Positions 56,747 through 64,000 of a DNA stretch of 64,000 bases are shown piece by piece. Position 1 is the first letter of the stretch. Each line of letters begins with the position of its first letter. The stretch spans positions 1 to 64,000 of the forward strand of contig QYAI01000027.1 of the NCBI GenBank assembly GCA_003988855.1, written 5' to 3'. The notes below the pieces were generated by a model. The model made no database searches. It was not told the origin of the DNA and was given only the letters and a program-made list of their open reading frames with translations. The stretch is from Arachnopeziza araneosa. Taxonomy: Eukaryota > Ascomycota > Leotiomycetes > Helotiales > Arachnopezizaceae. A program made the translations under genes and the position numbers.

Positions 56747-59700
56747 ATGATGGGAGGGAAAAGGAAGAGGCGGAGAGCTGGTCATGAGGCGCAAGGAGAC
56801 CGGAAACGGCAGAGAATGCGCGGAACCTCAATGGGGACAGATTCTGTAGTCAAACATGCATTGCTGGCACGGTACTACCCAGACGTCATATCGCTGCGAG
56901 ACTATCTCCTCTCCCATCTACCAGCGCACTCCAAGATACGGAGAAAGAAAATACTGTCGGTAGGTCGGAAGCAGGATGAGGCTGAAAAAAAGCTCGCCTT
57001 GTTCCTCGACCAGACGCTAGTAGGAATTTCCAAGAACAGCGACCTACCACAGGGTGACAGATGGCGACAATGGACCTCCTTCTCACAGAAACCAGACGAG
57101 TCAACCTCATTCGTCAATTCCAATCCCAATGCCAATGCCGCTGCCATCTTCTCTCAATCAGAGGTATGAGATCCATCGCGAGAGATGATAGGTCACTAAG
57201 AATTTCAGATTGTGGATTTTACTATCTGGCTCCTGTTCTCAAAAGTCTCTTCTTCATCCTGGAGGAATCAACATATCCTGTGCCAAGGGTTTCGAAAGGA
57301 TGGCGGTTTCCGTACCATGAACCGAGCAGAGAATCCGGCTGCTGCGATCCCTGGTGTGAGCTCAACTTACCCAAATAGCCACGTGACTGACATGAAGTCT
57401 TCCCCATGGCCACAAGTTTTGGCTCTGATGGGCAAGGAGGGAGAGCGAGCGATGATTGACTTGATACTAGATTGTGGAGTATTTCTGCCAATCGAGAGTG
57501 GTCAGGGCACTTTCTATCAGCTGAGTGGTAAATAATCTTGGCCTGTCTGGAAAGTACAACTAATGAAGAAGGCTACCCTTTGGGAGACTTGCAAACCCTG
57601 CAGACCACATCGCCAACAATGAGTCCGGGTGCAAATACACACATACGGAGACCTGCTCAGCGAAAACCTACCACGATAAATTTTGTACGCAATCGAATGA
57701 TGTATGCTCGGGCTGCACTCAATGCTCATGGGAAGGTTCGCTTCGGGCTAAATCATATACGTAAGTTTATCTCGAATAATATGTCCCCAGACTAATGGCT
57801 CAGACGTGTTGAACAGGTATCCGCTAGGCAATTCTCGATCCCACAATGGTGAGCTGTCAAAGAGTGACGACCAGCTTGTCGATCGAAGCACCATCCAAAT
57901 TATGATGTACATCTTTCCACAACAATTCGGCCTCCATAATGTCTTCACCGATGATACAGACGCGCGGCAGACAGTTCAGCCATTCAAAGATTATACTGTC
58001 CGGGAAGAGGAAATCGACACCAAATATTCATCAGCCAACAAAATAAAGCTCCCCAAGCGATTACGAGGAGAAGTAATAAACCTAGTCCGTAAACTTCAAG
58101 TTCAGCATTCACGGTGCCCCTACAAACTTCTGCTTGAGTATTACTGTCCAGTACGTAGAATCTTCGGCCTAAATTACTCTGCTGACGTCTCAGTCGTATC
58201 GTCCTCCAATTCACCCCCAAACGCCCATGGCAAGCATCACATCGTCGGAGAAGATTGAGACCCAATTAGCAATGGTTAGACCGATCTCCGTTTCCGAACT
58301 ACCTGTCAGCATCGGATCAATACCCACGCGAAAGCCATCCATGATTGAACATGCCACCCCTTGCAGCAGGGTGTCTGCATTCTGCCGAGCAGTTCTCGCG
58401 CGGATAATTCCTTTCGAATTCTGGGGAACCAATAACGCTCAGAAACATAATCTATCCGCTTTTTATCGAAACGTTGATCGATTTGTCAAGCTTCGTCGAT
58501 TCGAAAGTATGTCTATTCACGAAGCTGTTCAAGATATCAAGATTGCAGATATCAACTGGCTGGCTTCTCCCCGTCTCCTCAGCCAGAAATTGTGCCTGTC
58601 AGATGCAGAGAAGCGTCGCGAGATCTTCTATGAGTTGGTATACTACGTCTTCGATTCAGTACTTATTCCATTGATCAGATCAAATTTTCACGTCACAGAA
58701 TCCAACGTTCATCGATATCGTCTGTTCTACTTCCGCCAAGATGTCTGGCGATCCTTGACTGAGCCAGCGCTTGCATCTTTGAAAGTAACAATGTTCGAAA
58801 AGGTAAAAATGGAAAGGGCTACACAGATATTAGACTCTAGAGTCCTTGGATTTAGTCAAGTCCGACTACTGCCCAAAACTACTGGGGTTAGACCAATCAT
58901 GAACCTCAAACGTCGATGTATCAAAAAGGGTTCCAAGAATATTCTCGGCAGTAGTATCAACTCGGTCCTAGCTCCAGTGTACAATGCTCTCACCTTAGAA
59001 AAGAAGTTGGATCCAGCACGACTAGGATCCACGTTGTTTTCTGTTGGAGATCTGTACATGAAGTTGAAAAACTTCAAGTCCCGTATCGGTAAGACAGGCT
59101 CGTTCTATTTTGCGAAAGTAGATGTTCAGGCTGCTTTTGATACCATTCCTCAGGATGCTGTGCTGACCTTGATTTCCTCGTTAATGTCTGAATCTGAGTA
59201 CCGCATCTCCAAGCACGCTGAGATCAAACCTGGCGAGAATTACCGAGCCGATCCACGTGCGAAACCGATCCGAAAATGGACCGCACTCGCACATTCTGCA
59301 GATGAGTTCGAAGGCTTTGAAGAGAGCCTCGAGAATGAATTAGCCATTGGTAGGAAAAATACCGTTTTTGTCGAAAATGTTGTGAATCAATTCCGCGACA
59401 AGGCCGAAATTCTCGGCCTTCTTACAGAGCATGTTCAGAACAACCTAGTCAAGATTGGAAAGAGGTTCTACCGACAGAAAGAAGGGATCCCGCAGGGTTC
59501 CGTGCTTTCTTCCCTTCTTTGCAACTATTTCTATGCTGGTCTCGAGGCTTCGCATCTAGGATTTCTGAGCTCTGGAGATAGCCTGCTGCTGCGATTAGTT
59601 GATGACTTCCTTCTCATTACCACGAATCGCGACGATGCTCGAGATTTTTTGCAAGTTATGCATGACGGAGTACCAGCATATGGCGTCACAGTGAATTCGG

Positions 59701-60524
59701 AGAAGACGCTCGTGAATTTTGAAGCTGTGATCAACGGGAAACACTTATCTCGGGTCGTCGAACAAAATGTTTTCCCGTACTGTGGGAATTTGATTGATAT
59801 GACAACATTGAATATCAGTAAAGATCGTGGGAGAAACAGCAATTCAGGTATGTTAAGTCATTAACCCAGATTGCGCATTCTGACCAAAACAGCTATTGTG
59901 GACTCACTCACAGTAGAGTACTCGAAGGTTCCTGGTAAAACCTTTCACAGGAAAGTCATGCGTAAGTTGTAAGCTCATTGGTCAAATGATGACTAACCTC
60001 TTTAGATACATTCAAGATCCAGTCCCATGCAATGTTCCTCGATACATCTTTCAACTCTCTTCCTACTGTAATAAGAAATATTCAATCTGCCTTTGTTGAG
60101 ACAGCTACTAAGATGTACACGTACATCTCGTGTCTACCAATCAAGAAACAACCAGGCACAAAACTGGTTACCAGTAAGGACTTCTAATTTACCCAAGTTA
60201 GCCGGCTGACATGCGGTAGGAACCATTGAGGATGTGATTGAGCTCGCGTTTGTGTTGATGAAGAGTAAAAGCAAGAATAAGAAAAATGAGGGGTACAAGT
60301 GTGCATTATCGAAAGCACAAGTCGAATGGTAAGATTCTTGCTTCCGGAGAAGTCGAGCTGACACAAGTAGGCTGGCAATCAGCGCATTCCGAAATGTATT
60401 AGTAAAGCGACAAAGCAAGTATCGAGGTGTCCTTGGGTGGTTAGGATCGAAGTTATCGATCTTGGAAATGAGAGATTCTGAAATTTGTGAGAAGATGAAG
60501 GGTGTTGTTAAGACTAGGGAATAA
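56747..60524 (+). CDS. TERT: Telomerase reverse transcriptase
   Basis: Nine exons: 56747-57163, 57209-57527, 57569-57760, 57804-58150, 58194-59847, 59893-59961, 60006-60173, 60220-60328 and 60371-60524, about 1142 residues. The N-terminus is basic (MMGGKRKRRR), followed by YYPDVISLRDYLL, typical of the fungal TEN region. The RNA-binding domain includes the T motif (about 569-600, FYELVYYVFDSVLIPLIRSN then FHVTES). RT motifs: 1/2 around LPKTTGVRPIMNL, A with FAKVDVQAAFDT (Asp near 735), B with KEGIPQGSVLSSLL, C with LLRLVDDFLL (Asp pair near 895-896), and E with FPYCGNLID. The C-terminal extension ends with EWLAISAFRNVL. All catalytic Asp residues are kept. The enzyme adds telomeric repeats to chromosome ends with its RNA template. 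Confidence 0.95.
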
Positions 60525-61115
60525 GATTTGAGAGTGATGTCAAGATATGGATTGCATGGATGATACCCTGTATTAGTAAAGTGTTCTGTTAAATATGCTC
60601 TTTGGCTTCTACTGTCTCAACCTCCCCTGTTTTTGTCGTTCTGAATAATGTGGTATAGTAAATAAGTAGACTACTCTGAATGTAATCCTAACTAGCTAGT
60701 AATCTTCTCGCCATTACTGATTCAAGCAATCCGAGTTAAAAACGGATGGTAGAATTAATTGTTTACTAGAACCAAACATGCCCACACCTTTTTTACAGAG
60801 AGGTTATGTATGATTATTTACTGGAATTAAAAATCTGCACACCCTATTTACAAATATATCCTATTTAATCCTGTCATGGGATAATGATTGAAGACACGAA
60901 AAAATACTCCACAACTTTCTAATCTAGTAATCCTTACCCTTTGAGTACTTGTGATGTACACTGGGGGGATGGGGGAGATTATTCCTAGCGACTCATTGTT
61001 TTAAATATTTAAGGTTTCTACGAGATGAGCAGGTCTTGGAAATATTGACATCGCAAATCACGAACATCTAACATTGTCTTATGATATTCAAAGATTCTTT
61101 TGATTTAATTTCTCC
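60525..61115. other. Intergenic between convergent TERT and UstYa-like gene
   Basis: About 0.6 kb, AT-rich, with no gene recognised. It should hold both 3' UTRs. Confidence 0.4.
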
Positions 61116-62122
61116 TCACGGGCCTACGATGCTCTGAATATCATCGACCCTCCGGCCCTCGATCCAGGCCACGGCCTCCTCCCGGTTGCGGCACATGTGC
61201 GCCTGGCCGTTGCCGGTGGCGTCAAGGACGCTCTCGCTGCCCTCGAGCGTCATGTCGCTCATGCACAGGATCTGGTTGCGCAGGTACTCGAAGCAGTGGG
61301 CAGCGTGGAAGTCGTTGCGCTTGCCGTCGAAGCCGAACCGGGTGCCGTTGGAGACGACGAGCTGGTGGTAGCTGTCGACCGTGTAGTAGAGGCAGTGCAG
61401 CGCGTGCGTCCAGGAGGCCTCGAAGAGCGAGCCCGTCCGGATCGGGTCGTCGATGATGGGCTTTCCCAGGAGCGGGTAGGATCTGTAGTCGGAGATCTCG
61501 ACAGAACCGCTGCCGACTGAGGGGAGAGGTTAGTTTTTGGAGGTCTGGTGGGAGCGGGAGGACAAACGTGGCATTAACATATCCCAATTTTTTCGGATCT
61601 CCATTCTATTCTCATCGCCAGTCATGTTGGGGACGAATTTTTTCTCCTCGGGAGTGAGGAGTGTGTATGTATGAGTTGCTGTTTATGGTCAGTCTTTATC
61701 CACGTTACCTAGGGGTTTGACTTACTAGGGATATAGAGCCCATTCACATCACCTCCCGTCTCGGTCTTCTCGATTGTCCAGCTGTTGGTACCCTTCAATA
61801 GACTGCTTTTGAGACCGCTCAATCCCGTGGTCAAGACCCCACTACTTGGGAGAAGTAAGATGACGATGACACTCTGGAGAAAGACAACGACGCTCCAGCG
61901 GAACCACGTCAGGATGGAGGATATTCTCCTCCTCTTCTCTTGTCGCATCGACGACGTCTCATACTGAGAGGGTGATGATTGTTTGAGGAAAGAGTCGCTG
62001 GCGAGAGTGGTATCTGAATCGGCATCATTTTCTAGATCGTGGATGACATGATCGCGGCTGTGTTCGAATGAGTTGGAGAGGCGGAGAGAAGTATATGGTG
62101 ATTCTTTCTGAAAAGACGACAT
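61116..62122 (-). CDS. UstYa/DUF3328 family protein 1
   Basis: Three exons, 62122-61726, 61678-61568 and 61516-61116, about 302 residues. The cytosolic N-terminus is acidic and Ser-rich. One membrane segment follows at about residues 70-95 (WFRWSVVVFLQSVIVILLLP). The lumenal part contains both family HxxHC motifs: HALHCLYY in the third exon and HAAHCFEYLR further on, the latter followed by the usual ILCMSD. UstYa-type proteins are oxidative enzymes of fungal RiPP and other secondary-metabolite pathways (cyclisation, chlorination or oxidation). The specific reaction is unknown. The last exon is much more GC-rich than the first and than the flanks. Confidence 0.9.
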
Positions 62123-62917
62123 GCTGGATGAGGGTGTACAGTACAGGAGCGATGAAAAGATGTATTAATTGAATATGGAGATGAGAATCAAAAGAGTGAC
62201 AAGAAGCAGAAAGAGACCTGCTCTTGAGATTGGGTATCGTGATCGGGGGTTGAGTGAGTATGGAGCAAGAACCAGTCTCGGAAGAGAGTAAACAACGACA
62301 AAGGGCGTGACTATCTTCCAGAGGGAAAGAAGGGCGAGTCGTCGCATCAACGAGAGCAAGCACATCATTTCTCCTTGCGATCACTCATCGCTCCTGGCTT
62401 GGTTCTCAGACGTCGCCTCGGATTGCCGCCATCTGGTCTCAGGGAACGGTTTCATCGGTTTTGTACCAGACGAACGGGACGTCCGTCTCGCTCAGATCGG
62501 GGCAAGTAGACACGGGCGGACGAGACGTCGTCTCCGCTAGAGCGGCGCTTTGAGACGGCGCGTGTGGCAACGGCCGTGAGCGAGCGTCACGGGTGGCGCG
62601 GCGCAGGGGAAGAAGAGGCGGCTTGGTGCTCGGGCATTATCGAGGGAGAGATTGCGGGCAGATGGTGGTGGATGCTTGGTCTGCCAGAGCCTTGTTCGAG
62701 GGGTTGCGCGGGTTATGCCAACGATCAAGTGTATTCTGGAATTCGTCATTTTCTTGCTCTGATGGTTGATCTGCATCGTGTTGTGTGCCAAGATACTTTA
62801 CCAGGTCGAAACAATTCCTGTGCTTGTGGGAGAGAGTTTCATCACGTTGTAGTTCACCAAGAATGACAGGATCTCTACCGGGGCTGATTGAAATGCAATT
62901 TGTATCCAAGATACAGT
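62123..62917. other. Intergenic between tandem UstYa-like genes
   Basis: About 0.8 kb between UstYa-like gene 1 (start 62122) and the stop of UstYa-like gene 2. Frames of up to 100 codons occur, but there is no repeated peptide with Lys-Arg processing sites, so no RiPP precursor is seen here. Confidence 0.45.
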
Positions 62918-63873
62918 CTAATTGGGGTTTACATCGCCTCTCTCCATGTTTCCGACCGAGTTATCCAACGCCCATTCCCTCACCTTGTCAAAGTTCCTAC
63001 ATTGATGGTAGGTGTTGAGTTCTGGCCATGGGAGTGGGTCGCCTTCCATAAGGTAGAAGGTAAAGACACCGACATCCGCGTTGCATTGAATGTTCTTTCT
63101 CAGAATTTCAAGACAATGATCTAATCTCGTCAGCTCAGAGCCGTCAGACATTTTGAGAACTTACCAGTATGCATTTGCAACTCGGCTTCACCCCCAGCAA
63201 AGTTTCCATTGCCAAGAGCCATGTAGTAATCCTTATAGGTGACTTGACGTAACAAGTTAATGCAGTGAAGTTGGTGGAAGACTTCCAGGCCAACTCTGTA
63301 CCCTTCAACGCCTGTCTTGGGGTCTGTAGCGCGAAGATGGGTTTCTGGCATCCCAATAATTTTACGTTCAGCATCTGTGATAACTTGGTCGCCAACTAAC
63401 TCTTGTAAGCACATATCGTGTTATTAGGGATTGTTGCTTACTATCATATGAGATTGCATGCCACGCCTTGTCCACTTCTGGGCCAGAGCCAACATACGGT
63501 GAGCCTTCTCCCATCGTCGCATTGAACTTGACTCTCTCATACTTTACAGCGTCCACAGCCGGTGCTATCTCAGGTCAGTCTTCAGTTGAATCTTTTCAGA
63601 GTCTTTCTCACAGTATGCAGAGTACTTCCTCATAAACTCGCTTGTTGACGCTCTGGTGAACATTGCAGAAACAAACATGGTGAAGGACAGCGTCAGTAGC
63701 GTTGCGTGAACCATCCACATCCACTTTTCGCTCCAAACTCTCTGTGGTTGAGATGCTCCATTTTCAGTTTCCTCCTCTAATAGCGTTGAGTCCGAAGTCG
63801 AGGTGGATGACCGTCTGGGGAATTTGGCTTCGAATTTCTCCTCATCGCGAACCGGCTGATATTTTGAAGTCAT
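62918..63873 (-). CDS. UstYa/DUF3328 family protein 2
   Basis: Four exons, 63873-63612, 63564-63442, 63401-63165 and 63120-62918, about 274 residues. The hydrophilic N-terminus precedes one membrane helix at about residues 48-70 (WMWMVHATLLTLSFTMFVSA). The first HxxHC motif is HQLHCINLLR. The second, HTDHCLEILR, is created exactly across the last intron and is followed by IQCNADVGVFTF, typical of the family. Motifs, length and topology match UstYb/UstYa-like proteins. It lies in tandem with the other DUF3328 gene, same strand, 795 bp apart. The start at 63873 (MTSKYQPV) is preferred to an upstream in-frame Met. Its promoter runs off the window end. Confidence 0.92.
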
Positions 63874-64000
63874 GATGAAAGAAAAATACGGGAAAATTAC
63901 TCTGGTACCAGCAGAAAGATAATAGAAATGAACGAACGACTTTGCTTGACCAGAAGCAATTGATGTCGACAAAGAGCGATGGTGGGAAAAATGCAGAGGA

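Noticed and set aside
62564..62866. Possible RiPP precursor between the two UstYa-like genes
   Set aside because: The 100-codon frame has no signal peptide, no repeated core sequence and no regularly spaced Lys-Arg sites.

Overview
The window is nuclear DNA of a filamentous ascomycete (Pezizomycotina). Genes are dense and spliced, with short introns of about 40-110 bp that have GTATGT/GTAAGT donors and CTAAC/CTGAC branch points. The gene families are typical of that group: HET, Zn2Cys6 regulators, UstYa/DUF3328, GMC oxidoreductases and filamentous-fungal MFS transporters. Protein style suggests Leotiomycetes, but that is an impression only. All exon joins below were worked out by eye from splice signals, reading frame and family conservation. 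Each spliced model closes in frame to a stop.

Region by region. 1-1.35 kb is an AT-rich, internally repetitive tract that looks RIP-degraded, followed by 1.8 kb without a clear gene. 3.1-8.3 kb holds an NF-X1 type zinc-finger protein and a LYAR-type zinc-finger protein, both on the minus strand. 10.4-13.8 kb has a BEM46-like alpha/beta hydrolase (+) and the succinate dehydrogenase iron-sulphur subunit (-). 15.3-24.1 kb has a predicted pseudokinase-vWA fusion, a DUF3602 protein and a HET-domain protein with a C-terminal zinc-ribbon-like tail (all +). 24.4-30.2 kb (all -) has a broken carboxylesterase, a Zn2Cys6 regulator and a GMC oxidoreductase. 31.1-37.8 kb has a mitochondrial dicarboxylate-type carrier and a mitochondrial 3-ketoacid CoA-transferase transcribed divergently, then an AhpD-like protein and an ACS-family MFS transporter, also divergent. 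38.1-39.6 kb is an F-box protein.

40.3-47.9 kb is a GC-richer island holding a DHA1-type MFS transporter, a Zn2Cys6 regulator and a salicylate-hydroxylase-like FAD monooxygenase: a plausible small catabolic or efflux cluster. Its intergenic regions are full of micro- and minisatellites. 50-55.7 kb is a very large RhoGEF with DH, BAR-like and C-terminal SH3 regions, divergent from the telomerase reverse transcriptase (56.7-60.5 kb, nine exons). The window ends with two tandem UstYa/DUF3328 genes (61.1-63.9 kb), a possible edge of a secondary-metabolite locus.

Functional links: SDH2, the carrier and the CoA-transferase all act on succinate or dicarboxylates in mitochondria. The MFS, regulator and monooxygenase island, and the UstYa pair, are the two accessory loci most worth following.
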